The notes under the pieces were generated by a model. It was given only the letters and a program-made list of their open reading frames with translations. It was not told the origin of the DNA and made no database searches. Below are positions 56,651-64,000 of a stretch of 64,000 bases of DNA, in pieces (position 1 is the stretch's first letter; each line of letters opens with the position of its first letter). Source of the DNA: Candidatus Nitrohelix vancouverensis (GTDB lineage: Bacteria > Nitrospinota > Nitrospinia > Nitrospinales > VA-1); contig CP048620.1 of the NCBI GenBank assembly GCA_015698305.1, positions 1,266,557 to 1,330,556 on the forward strand. Direction: 5' to 3'. The position numbers were made by a program, and so were the translations under genes.

Positions 56651-57613
56651 TCAGGGGTCGTTCCTTCGAACCATTTCGCTCGCGCATATCATCAGCAATC
56701 GCATTTTAAGTCTTGCTGAATCGTCGGCGCCGGAACAGGGAATTCCGCGAATTCTGCGAAACGTCGATTTGACGACGGCAAGAGTGAAGACCGTTTTGTA
56801 GGCCAGGCGCAAAAGCAGATTCCAGAATAGCGAATAATACTTTTTAAAAAAACGCAGATCGCTCTGGTAGGCCTTGCAGATCACAAGCGCGCGGCTTTGC
56901 GGTCGGCTGGCGCTCTGGCTGTGTAAATGCCGGACGGAGGTCTCCGGGTAATAGAAAATTTTATGACCGCGCTTTCGCGCCCGGCGGCACAGGTCGTCTT
57001 CCTCATTATACAAAAAAAACTGTTCGTCCATCAGCCCGATGCTTGCGAACAGGTCCCGGCGCATCATCAGACAGGAGCCGCCGACGGCTTTCACCGTGCG
57101 CGTGAGAGGCGGCCCCATGCGTTTCGCTTCTTCGGCGACGGAATACCTGCCGATGATTTTAAGAATGGAATCGAAGGGCGTGATATCCCACAGGCGCATG
57201 GGAACGGGGCGGTCGTTGCCGTCGATGATCTGCGGCGACAGTATGAAACCGTCGGGATAGCCATCGAGAAACTCTTTCATTTTTTTGAAACTGTTTTCAA
57301 TCAATTGCGCGTCGCTGTTGAACAGGACGACGTAGCGCCCCTTGCAAATACGGAAGCCTGCGTTGGCGGCGGCGGAGAATCCTTTGTTCGCGTCGTTGCG
57401 GATCAGAGTCGCTTGAGGAAATTCTCTGGCGATAGCGTCGGCGCTGTCGTCGGAAGAATTGTTGTCGATAACGATCAATTCATAACTCATACTTTGAGTG
57501 TGTTTGCAGATCGATGTCAGCGCCTCGAGGGTCAGCTGGCGCGTGTTGAAACTCACGACCACAACGCTCAGGTCGAGTTCTGGGGCTTCGTCGTAGGGAT
57601 GGGGAGAGGTCAT
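56651..57613 (-). CDS. Glycosyltransferase family 2
   Basis: A 320-residue GT-A enzyme resembling the rhamnosyltransferase-type GT2 proteins: DLSVVVVSFNTRQLTLEALTS, YELIVIDNNSSDDSADA, NKGFSAAANAGFRICKGRYVVLFNSDAQL and MDEQFFLYNEEDDLCRRARKRG. The C-terminal 80 residues include a basic helix (YKTVFTLAVVKSTFRRIRG) that may contact the membrane. It lies between the radical SAM and the GT-C/TPR genes; a gap of 126 bp separates it from the latter and holds nothing recognised. Confidence 0.9.
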   Translation of the reverse strand: MTSPHPYDEAPELDLSVVVVSFNTRQLTLEALTSICKHTQSMSYELIVIDNNSSDDSADAIAREFPQATLIRNDANKGFSAAANAGFRICKGRYVVLFNSDAQLIENSFKKMKEFLDGYPDGFILSPQIIDGNDRPVPMRLWDITPFDSILKIIGRYSVAEEAKRMGPPLTRTVKAVGGSCLMMRRDLFASIGLMDEQFFLYNEEDDLCRRARKRGHKIFYYPETSVRHLHSQSASRPQSRALVICKAYQSDLRFFKKYYSLFWNLLLRLAYKTVFTLAVVKSTFRRIRGIPCSGADDSARLKMRLLMICASEMVRRNDP

Positions 57614-57656
57614 TGGGACGGCGTCTTTAGGAAGTAAGGATTGTAAAAAGCGCGCA

Positions 57657-58745
57657 TCACCCCATGATGAATTTGCGGTCGCGCAAGTATTCGCCGCCGG
57701 GGTCGTAGTAATCTTTCAGGTTGTGCCAGCTGAGATGGATGTCGCAATTCTGGCAGAGAGGCACATCGAAGCGTTCGCGTCGCACCATTTTATTTCTATA
57801 GCCGGCCATGAGATCGCCCTGCCAGACCTGTTCGATGCTCTGGGTTTCGAGGTTGCCGACGGAACTTTTGGAAAACATGTCGGCGCAACACAGAACCACG
57901 TTGCCGTTCCAGTAGACGACGAGCCATTTCCATAATTGCGCGCAGGGCGCAACGTTGGTTTCGTTATAGCGTTTGTGGGTGTAGCGGCCGGGGCCGCGAA
58001 ATTCGGGCAGGCGCTCTTTGAGGAAAGCCTGCTTGTCGAAGGTTCCCGCCCAGTTGGAAATGATGTTGTCGTCGATGGAGTTCAAAACGATCGAGCATTG
58101 CGAGTCGGCGAGTTGCTTGAAGAAATCATTCTCCAGCGTTTCCTCGACGGTGCGCAGGGTTTTGATACGGATGTTGACGGGAACCGGGCGCGCCGCTTTC
58201 TGATTGGCCTTGAGAAAGGCGAGGATATTGTCGCGCACCACGTCAAAGCTCATTTTCTTTACCGTCTCAAAAGTTTCCTTGTCCAACTCATCAAGACTGA
58301 TATCGACGCCCGCGCCGTTGTCGATGAGAACGGGGGTGATGGTTTCATTTAGAAAAAATGCGTTGGTCAGGATTTCAATTTTGTGGATCTTTGGGAATTG
58401 CTGAATGAACTCCAGCCGCTCGCGCATGGACTTGTCCATGAGCGGTTCGCCAAAGGTTCCGAAAATGACGATGCCGCCGCGTTCGCCATAGTTTCGGATG
58501 ATTTTTTTATAGAGATCCATGCTCATGGCGCCGAGGTTTTCCAGCTCCGGGTTCGGGCACCAAAGGCATTTGGCGTTGCACCGGTTGGTGATATCCAGCA
58601 GGAGCGCTCCGGGCCAGTCTTCCAGAACCGATGCGAGCGGTCGCGTGTTGAAATCAAACAGACGCGAGTCGAGCAGGCGCCGACGATAGAAATCAGCCTG
58701 CGGGAAAAAAGGAAGTGATTTGAGCCAGTTTTTGACGGATTGCAT
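57657..58745 (-). CDS. Radical SAM/SPASM-like protein
   Basis: A 362-residue radical SAM enzyme. The cluster motif is NRCNAKCLWCPNPELENLGAM (CxxxCxxC), followed by FGEPLMDKSM. The C-terminal part contains the SPASM-like cysteines CAQLWKWLV, VVLCCADM, and CQNCDIH, which should bind auxiliary FeS clusters. Such enzymes modify peptides, sugars or glycoproteins. ATG 58745 is preferred over a TTG 26 codons upstream, although no Shine-Dalgarno sequence is clear. It starts the minus-strand block with GT2, GT-C/TPR, GT2 and NHL genes. Divergent from prfB across 258 bp with a possible TATAAA at 58971-58976 for prfB. Confidence 0.85.
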   Translation of the reverse strand: MQSVKNWLKSLPFFPQADFYRRRLLDSRLFDFNTRPLASVLEDWPGALLLDITNRCNAKCLWCPNPELENLGAMSMDLYKKIIRNYGERGGIVIFGTFGEPLMDKSMRERLEFIQQFPKIHKIEILTNAFFLNETITPVLIDNGAGVDISLDELDKETFETVKKMSFDVVRDNILAFLKANQKAARPVPVNIRIKTLRTVEETLENDFFKQLADSQCSIVLNSIDDNIISNWAGTFDKQAFLKERLPEFRGPGRYTHKRYNETNVAPCAQLWKWLVVYWNGNVVLCCADMFSKSSVGNLETQSIEQVWQGDLMAGYRNKMVRRERFDVPLCQNCDIHLSWHNLKDYYDPGGEYLRDRKFIMG

Positions 58746-59003
58746 GCTGGATTGGCGCGTTTTCAAAAGAAACGAAATTCGAATCGCCTGAAAAATCGCA
58801 TGGAAAAATGGACGCGCTCTCAAGTTTCAGGACTGCGGAGCGCCGATAGTCTCTCTAACGGATATTTTAAACGATTTAATGAGTCGGGGCGGATTAATTT
58901 AACAAAAATAGGCGTTTGCGCTGTGCGCGCCGCTTGCTTTCCAGCGCTTTATTGGAGACAATAGGCGGGTTATAAACGCTGTTCATGCAAGGAGATTTGT
59001 TGA

Positions 59004-60099
59004 ATGTTGGAGGAAGATAAGAGGGAAAATGCTGATCTGGGGCGTCGAATTGAGCGCCTCCGGGGGTATCTTTGACGTCGATAGCAAAAGGAAAGAAGTT
59101 GAGCAACTGGATGAAAAAAGCGCCGCTCCGAATTTCTGGAACGACAACGAAGCCGCGCAGAAAATATTGCAGAATCGCGCAGCCTTACAACGTTCCATAA
59201 ATATCTGGAGCGAATTGAGTTCCGCCTGGGACGATATCGGGGCGATGATTGAGTTGTCCGCCGAAGAGAAGGACGAATCGATGGCGGCGGAAATCAGCGG
59301 AGAGCTGAAGGCCCTGGCCGTCAAGGTCGAGCAGGCGGAAGTGAAGGCGATGCTTTCCGGCCCGAGCGATTTCAACGGCGCCTACCTGGCCATCAATGCG
59401 GGCGCGGGCGGCACGGAGTCGCAAGACTGGTCGGAAATCCTGATGCGGATGTATTTGCGCTGGGGCGACCGCAACGGCTACAAAACCGAAGCGCTGGACA
59501 TTCAATACGGCGAGGAAGCGGGGATCAAAAGCGCGACCATCGTCTTTAAAGGCGACTACGCCTACGGCTACCTTAAAGCGGAAATAGGCGTGCATCGGCT
59601 GGTGCGGATTTCTCCGTTCGACTCGAACAAGCGTCGCCACACCTCCTTCGCGTCGGTGTTTGTGTACCCTGAAATTGAAGAGGAACTCAAAGTAGAAATC
59701 AAGGACGAGGAACTGAAGGTGGACGTGTACCGCGCATCCGGTCCCGGCGGACAGGGCGTCAACACCACCGATTCCGCCGTGCGCCTGACGCATATTCCAT
59801 CGGGCATCGTGGTGCAGTGTCAGAACGAACGCTCGCAACACAAGAACAAGGCGTCGGCTCTGCGCGTGCTGAAATCGCGTTTGCACGAGATGGAAATGGA
59901 AAAGCTGGACGAGGAAAAGAAAGAAGCGGAAAAGCAAAAGAAGAAAATCGAATGGGGCAGTCAGATTCGCTCCTATGTTTTGCATCCCTATCAGTTGGTC
60001 AAGGATTTGCGTACTCAGGTCGAACGCGGCAATGTGGACGCGGTTCTCGACGGCGATATCGACGATTTCATGCAGGCGTTTTTATTGAGCAATCGCTGA
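59004..60099 (+). CDS. prfB: Peptide chain release factor 2, programmed +1 frameshift
   Basis: Recognises UGA and UAA and triggers peptide release. ATG 59004, with AAGGAGA eight bases upstream, opens a 23-codon frame that reaches TGA at 59073-59075. Ribosomes shift +1 there and continue from GAC at 59074, for a total of about 364 residues, the same as the Escherichia coli protein. The main frame has the stop-codon-recognition SPF motif (VRISPFDSNKRR), the catalytic GGQ loop (GPGGQGVNTTDS) and normal domains throughout. Low RF2 levels raise frameshifting, giving autoregulation. The first ATG of the main frame, 59029, lies before the shift site and is not the start. Confidence 0.95.
59061..59076 (+). 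other. prfB +1 frameshift signal
   Basis: CGGGGGTATCTTTGAC: the slippery CTT followed by TGA C, preceded by a G-rich Shine-Dalgarno-like sequence at the usual three-base distance. It matches the classical AGGGGGTATCTTTGAC with one base different at the first position. Confidence 0.93.
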
Positions 60100-60210
60100 A
60101 CCTGGCGGCGAAACCAATCGCCGCGGGAATCGCCTGTTATTCTTTTTGAATCATGAAAAATCATCCCGAAGTTTTGCTCGCGGCAACGATGAGCGAATGT
60201 GTGTGATCCT

Positions 60211-61230
60211 ATGACATCCATTTTTCAGCCCAGCTTGCTCAACGATCCCCTGGGGGATCCCGGATTGCTCGTGCAGTTGAGCGGGGAGAAGGGCGCGCTG
60301 CTGTTTGATCTGGGCGACCTGTCGCGCATTCCCAACAAGGTGCTGATGAAAACGACTCATGTTTTTATCAGTCACACGCACATCGATCATTTCATCGGTT
60401 TCGACCGTTTACTGCGCATCATCTTCGGTCGCGGCGAGGTGTTGAAGCTCTATGGGCCGGAGAACATCATCCGTAATGTGGAAGGAAAGCTGGCGGGTTT
60501 CACCTGGAATCTGGTGGACAAGTACGATGAAGCCATCAGCATCGAAGTCACCGAGGTTCACCCCGACGGATTGAAAAGAGCCGTGTTTCGCGCTAAAGAC
60601 AAGTTCGAGCGTTGCGAGCTGGAAGACGCTCCCTTTGTCGAGGGACAAATCGTTGAAGAGTCGTCCTTCACGGTGAGCGTCGCTATTTTAGAACATCGCG
60701 TCCCCTGTCTTGGATTCGCCCTGTGCGAAAAACCTAAAGTAAAAATCAATAAGGAACGTTTGGACAGTCTCGGCGCGCGTCCCGGTTCCTGGTTGAACGA
60801 TTTAAAAGAAGCGGCGCTGGCAGGCCGCGACGACGCTGTCGTCGACTTTCCCGGCAGGAGCGAGGAGCCGCCGGTGACGGTCGGGCAACTGCGCGATGAT
60901 TTGTACTCGATTGTGGACGGGCAGAAAATCGTCTATGTGACCGATACGGTTTTCAGCGAAAGCAACAACCCGAACATCATTCAACTGGCGCAAGACGCGG
61001 ATTTGTTTTTTTGCGAATCGCCTTTCACCGCCGAAGAAACCGACCGGGCGCTCGACCGTCGACACCTCACCGCGCAACAAGCGGGGACTCTGGCCCGGGC
61101 GGCTCAGGTCAAGCAGTTGCGTATCTTCCATTTTTCCCAGCGCCATGCCCGCGGCTTTGAAATTTTGTATCAGGAAGCGGCGGAGGCCTATGGCGCGCCG
61201 GTTCCCCTATCGCACGCTCCGGATTTTTAG
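60211..61230 (+). CDS. Metallo-beta-lactamase-fold hydrolase, RNase Z-like
   Basis: A 339-residue binuclear zinc hydrolase. The signature SHTHIDHFIGFDRLL has the HxHxDH motif, and further ligands appear in YVTDTVFSE and HFSQRHARG, the pattern of ribonuclease Z (ElaC), which trims tRNA 3' ends. Length is slightly above the bacterial RNase Z norm; a long insertion between residues 100 and 200 may differ. ATG 60211 is preferred; GTG 60199 adds four residues. It follows prfB by about 110 bp that hold a GCGGCG-aaaccaat-CGCCGC hairpin (60105-60124) without an immediate T-run. Confidence 0.78.
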   Translation: MTSIFQPSLLNDPLGDPGLLVQLSGEKGALLFDLGDLSRIPNKVLMKTTHVFISHTHIDHFIGFDRLLRIIFGRGEVLKLYGPENIIRNVEGKLAGFTWNLVDKYDEAISIEVTEVHPDGLKRAVFRAKDKFERCELEDAPFVEGQIVEESSFTVSVAILEHRVPCLGFALCEKPKVKINKERLDSLGARPGSWLNDLKEAALAGRDDAVVDFPGRSEEPPVTVGQLRDDLYSIVDGQKIVYVTDTVFSESNNPNIIQLAQDADLFFCESPFTAEETDRALDRRHLTAQQAGTLARAAQVKQLRIFHFSQRHARGFEILYQEAAEAYGAPVPLSHAPDF

Positions 61231-61248
61231 AGGAGCCTTGGAGTCTGG

Positions 61249-62772
61249 ATGTTCTTTTTGGACCTGCTGGTCATCGTCCTTTTGGGATACACGCTGGTTT
61301 CCCATTACAGGATTTTTCCCACTTACCTCGAACGAATCGCCATGGCGTGGATCACGGGCGCAGGCGTCAAAAGCCTCAGCCTGTTCGTCATGCTCAGTCT
61401 GGGCTTTCGCCCCCTGATCGAATTCCAACTGGTTCTCGACTGCGGTCTTTTGGTTCTCGCCGCGCTTTTCTGCAATACCCGTTTTTCCTGGATGCCGGAA
61501 GCGCTTCCTAAGGATTTCTGGGCCGATGGCTCGCCTGTTCTGAGGGTTGCGCCATTCATTATTTTACTTCTTGCGGCGTTGAGCTTTTATTTTGCGGCGG
61601 CCTACCCGGTGACGGAATCGGATGCGATCTGGTACGTCGTCAAAGGGAAAATCTTTTATCATGAGGCGAGTTTGTTTTCCCCGCTTGTGGTGGAGCAATT
61701 GCGCTTGTACCCGCCTTTCATTCCCTTGCTGTACTGTTACTGGTATTCCGGTGATGTGGAAAATATCCGGCTCCTTTTTCCCCTGTTCTATCTTTCCATG
61801 TTATCCATTTTTTATGGTCGGGTGACGGCTTACACCGGGCGGCGCGAGCTGGCGGCGGCGTTCACCATGATCCTTGCCTCGACGCCCTATCTCTGGTGGC
61901 ACAGTTACATGGCGGGGCTGGATCTGACGGCGGGGATTTTGTTCGCGATGGGTCTGGTGTTTTGTTTGTTTCTGCTTCGTGAAGTGGAGGACTTCGACGC
62001 CGATCACGGAGACAAAAAAGCGGCGCTGGGCTGGGCGACTTTGGCCGGTGGACTTCTGGCCTTGTCGGCGTGGACGCGCTGGGAGTATATAATTTACGCC
62101 GCCGTCCCGGTTTCACTGCTGGCCTTGCAATTTGTTTATGAGAAGCGGCGATCGCCCATCGCTCAAGAGGCTTTGAGTCGTTTGCTCTGGATGCTGTTGA
62201 GCGTCCCCAGCCTCTGGTGCGTAACGGTTTTATTATCAAACGAGACGGTCGCGGGTCGCACCCTGCTGGTGTTCGCAACCTATGCCGGTCTGTGGGGATT
62301 CCTCTTGCTCTGGAATATGCTCGGCGATGCAAAATTAACTGCGCGGGGATTGCAGGGGATTGCTATGACCGGCGCCGCCCTGTTTGTAATTGTGTTTTCA
62401 ATGAAGGGGTCGGGCGGTTTCTTTTTTTCCGGAGGCATGGCGGCGTTTCGCGTGATTGCAGGACAGTTTTTTTTCCTGTTCACTTCGGCGCTGATCGCCT
62501 TTGTGTTCCTGCAAAGCTATGGAGAGTTGAATCCCGAATCAAGGTTCTTGCTGAAGAGCGTCGGTCTATATTTGTTTTTTCACTGGGCCGTCTTCGCGTA
62601 CGCCGATCCGAAATGGGCGACCTGGGGAGAATATTTTCGCGCTACTTTTTTGCATCCGGGGCATTCGATCAACCTGTCCGATATGCGCAGTTTGATCGCG
62701 GCCTATCCGGCGCTGGTTTTTCTGATCGCGGTCCTGCCCCAAGTCAGCAGGGCCTACGGGAGGCCGCGCTAG
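61249..62772 (+). CDS. Polytopic membrane protein, possible GT-C glycosyltransferase
   Basis: A 507-residue protein with about twelve transmembrane helices. The segment PVTESDAIWYVVKGKIFYH in an early loop resembles the acidic catalytic loop of GT-C enzymes. No sequence family can be named with confidence. GGAG lies six bases before ATG. It is followed by a 150-residue envelope protein after three bases and another membrane protein, so it is part of an operon. Function is probably transfer of lipid-linked sugars, inferred from context and topology only. Confidence 0.65.
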   Translation: MFFLDLLVIVLLGYTLVSHYRIFPTYLERIAMAWITGAGVKSLSLFVMLSLGFRPLIEFQLVLDCGLLVLAALFCNTRFSWMPEALPKDFWADGSPVLRVAPFIILLLAALSFYFAAAYPVTESDAIWYVVKGKIFYHEASLFSPLVVEQLRLYPPFIPLLYCYWYSGDVENIRLLFPLFYLSMLSIFYGRVTAYTGRRELAAAFTMILASTPYLWWHSYMAGLDLTAGILFAMGLVFCLFLLREVEDFDADHGDKKAALGWATLAGGLLALSAWTRWEYIIYAAVPVSLLALQFVYEKRRSPIAQEALSRLLWMLLSVPSLWCVTVLLSNETVAGRTLLVFATYAGLWGFLLLWNMLGDAKLTARGLQGIAMTGAALFVIVFSMKGSGGFFFSGGMAAFRVIAGQFFFLFTSALIAFVFLQSYGELNPESRFLLKSVGLYLFFHWAVFAYADPKWATWGEYFRATFLHPGHSINLSDMRSLIAAYPALVFLIAVLPQVSRAYGRPR

Positions 62773-62775
62773 ACG

Positions 62776-63228
62776 ATGCGAATACGATTCATTGTTCATG
62801 CGCTGATTGCTTTGAACCTGTTGACTCTGATGGCGGTCTTTGCCTGGCCGCGCTGGAGTTTTTTGCAGGAAACGGAGTTGATGACCCCCGAAGCGCGCAT
62901 GGAGACGTCGGGTTCTGCGGACATGCCCAATCAGTATTCCCTGTCCTATCAGGTGGCAAGTCGACTTGAAAAATTAACATCAGACGATGCGGTCCTGTTT
63001 TTTCCCCCGGGCGATAAAGCGGGTTCCTTGCGCGGGCCGCTCATTCAGCGCCTCTACCCGCGCCGTCTTGTTTTCGCAGACGATGCAGATCGCGACGCGC
63101 TCTTGAGCGCAGACTGGGGCGAGCGTCAATCCATCCTTGTGTTTCAAGGTTCGGAGTTGGAGCAGAATTGTCGCGGCAGGAAAACGCCGCTTCAAGGCGT
63201 TCCCGAGTTTTGGGTCTGCAAATTATAA
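62776..63228 (+). CDS. Small membrane-anchored protein
   Basis: A 150-residue protein with a single N-terminal transmembrane helix (about 7-26) and a soluble alpha-beta region (QVASRLEKLTSDDAVLFFPPGD, RLVFADDADRDALLSA). The soluble part resembles the C-terminal luminal part of GT-C associated proteins, but I cannot assign a family. Its position between two polytopic proteins, with three and twelve base gaps, suggests it works with them. Confidence 0.65.
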   Translation: MRIRFIVHALIALNLLTLMAVFAWPRWSFLQETELMTPEARMETSGSADMPNQYSLSYQVASRLEKLTSDDAVLFFPPGDKAGSLRGPLIQRLYPRRLVFADDADRDALLSADWGERQSILVFQGSELEQNCRGRKTPLQGVPEFWVCKL

Positions 63229-63240
63229 AGGCGGCGGCCT

Positions 63241-64000
63241 ATGAAAGAAATCCCGCAAGCAGAGCGACCTTTCATTTACTTTGTTCTGGCGATTGCCTTC
63301 GCCAGCGCCGGGCTGATTCTCTATTACGCCTGCCTGATACCGCCGCATGTCGACGAGGCGGGCTACTGGTTTAACTTCACTAGCCGGTCGTTTGAAAGTC
63401 GCTGGGCGCCGAATCATCAATACCCCAATCATGCCCTGGCGATTTATTTGCCGAAATTCATCCTTCCTGTTCTGGGCGAGACGAGCCTGAGTTTGCGTCT
63501 GGCTCCCATTCTGTTCGCCTTCATCAGCTGGGTCGTGTTCTGGAAATTTGTGCATCGCGTCTCTGGCGAGCGCGGGCTTGCCTTTCTGGCTCTGGCCTTG
63601 CTGTTGATCAATCCTTTTTATAACCAGTACGCTTCCGAGATGAGAGGCTACACTTCTTATTTTTTGTTTGCGGTCCTTGCTTACTGGATTCTGGCGAGGC
63701 TGTTGGACGGCCCGCTTCAATGGCGGCATTGGTCGGCGATCTTTTTGCTCTTTTTGGCCTGCTATGCGTCCACGCTGTCCGCGCCTCTATTTTTCAGCGC
63801 GCTCCTCGGCGCCTTGTGGATTCTCTACGCCGCGGCTCAATGGCGTTCCGACAGCGCTCTGCTCAGCGCTTTCAGGAATCGCTTGGAGGCGCTTCCTTTT
63901 TTTACCTTCAGCGCTGTTGCGACGCTGACGATCGGCGGGATCATTTTCTGGATCGATCGCGATTTCTTTTTCCGTTCTCTGCAGACGCATGCGGAGATAC
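63241..64000 (+). CDS. GT39-like membrane glycosyltransferase (3' end outside window)
   Basis: Open to the right edge: 253 codons seen. It starts MKEIPQAERPFIYF, enters a transmembrane helix, then has a loop PHVDEAGYWFNF whose Asp-Glu is typical of the ArnT/PMT (GT-C) first luminal loop, followed by several more helices and the HQYPNHAL and EMRGYTSYF segments that resemble GT39 proteins. It would transfer a sugar from a polyprenyl phosphate on the outer face of the inner membrane. AAGGCGG precedes the ATG. Confidence 0.75.
   Translation, partial: MKEIPQAERPFIYFVLAIAFASAGLILYYACLIPPHVDEAGYWFNFTSRSFESRWAPNHQYPNHALAIYLPKFILPVLGETSLSLRLAPILFAFISWVVFWKFVHRVSGERGLAFLALALLLINPFYNQYASEMRGYTSYFLFAVLAYWILARLLDGPLQWRHWSAIFLLFLACYASTLSAPLFFSALLGALWILYAAAQWRSDSALLSAFRNRLEALPFFTFSAVATLTIGGIIFWIDRDFFFRSLQTHAEI

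Noticed and set aside
59029-59072. Start of prfB at ATG 59029
   Set aside because: It would bypass the frameshift signal; ATG 59004 has a strong Shine-Dalgarno sequence and gives the family length.
60105-60124. Hairpin after prfB as a terminator
   Set aside because: The T-rich stretch is about 14 bases away.

Overview
The window looks like a single stretch of chromosome from a Gram-negative bacterium with moderate to high G+C. Evidence for an outer membrane is two lipobox proteins with GNA1162-like domains, a SPOR domain, a MlaC homologue and a lipoprotein HtrA. The set of genes (monomeric isocitrate dehydrogenase beside malate dehydrogenase, B12-dependent ribonucleotide reductase, futalosine-route menaquinone enzyme MqnC, CysDN sulfate activation, ATP-type PEP carboxykinase, DUF2851, long-type dCTP deaminase) fits a deep-branching marine lineage such as Nitrospinota. 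That placement is an inference from gene content, not something the sequence proves. I saw no rRNA, tRNA, CRISPR array or intact insertion sequence.

Layout. 1-5.9 kb: icd (cut by the left edge), mdh, a phosphatase/ArsC pair on the minus strand, and a secreted transglutaminase-like protein. 5.9-13.2 kb: a structured intergenic region with an NrdR-box promoter, nrdJ, then guaB-guaA. 13.2-15.6 kb (minus): mlaC, a GHMP sugar kinase and a TPR protein. 15.9-18.5 kb: two tandem paralogous lipoproteins, the second ending in a SPOR domain. 18.6-21.8 kb is the most accessory-looking stretch: an unrecognised 423-aa protein, two small membrane proteins, a 78-bp tandem repeat and a tyrosine recombinase that has lost its catalytic end. 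21.9-27.4 kb (minus): AI-2E-type permease, periplasmic protein, rluB, scpB, dCTP deaminase.

27.5-40.6 kb, mostly plus strand: FmdB-like zinc ribbon, a TPR-cupredoxin fusion, cysS, DUF2851, cysD-cysN (with a degenerate APS-kinase tail), a 2Fe-2S ferredoxin, SDR, lipoprotein HtrA, phosphohexomutase and a VOC protein. 40.6-48.4 kb is a minus-strand run with overlapping stops and starts: pckA, pdxA, rsmA, cobA-hemD fusion, a diiron ferritin-like protein, parvulin, VOC and mqnC. These genes supply cofactors (PLP, sirohaem, menaquinone) and rRNA modification.

48.5-58.7 kb: an aminopropyltransferase-fold protein (plus), then a minus-strand block of radical SAM/SPASM, GT2, GT-C plus TPR, GT2, and a giant protein with an NHL propeller at each end of a helical core. 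This block is the best candidate for an undescribed system, probably glycan or cell-surface modification. 59-64 kb (plus): prfB with a classical programmed +1 frameshift, an RNase Z-like hydrolase and two or three polytopic membrane proteins of GT-C type, the last cut by the right edge.
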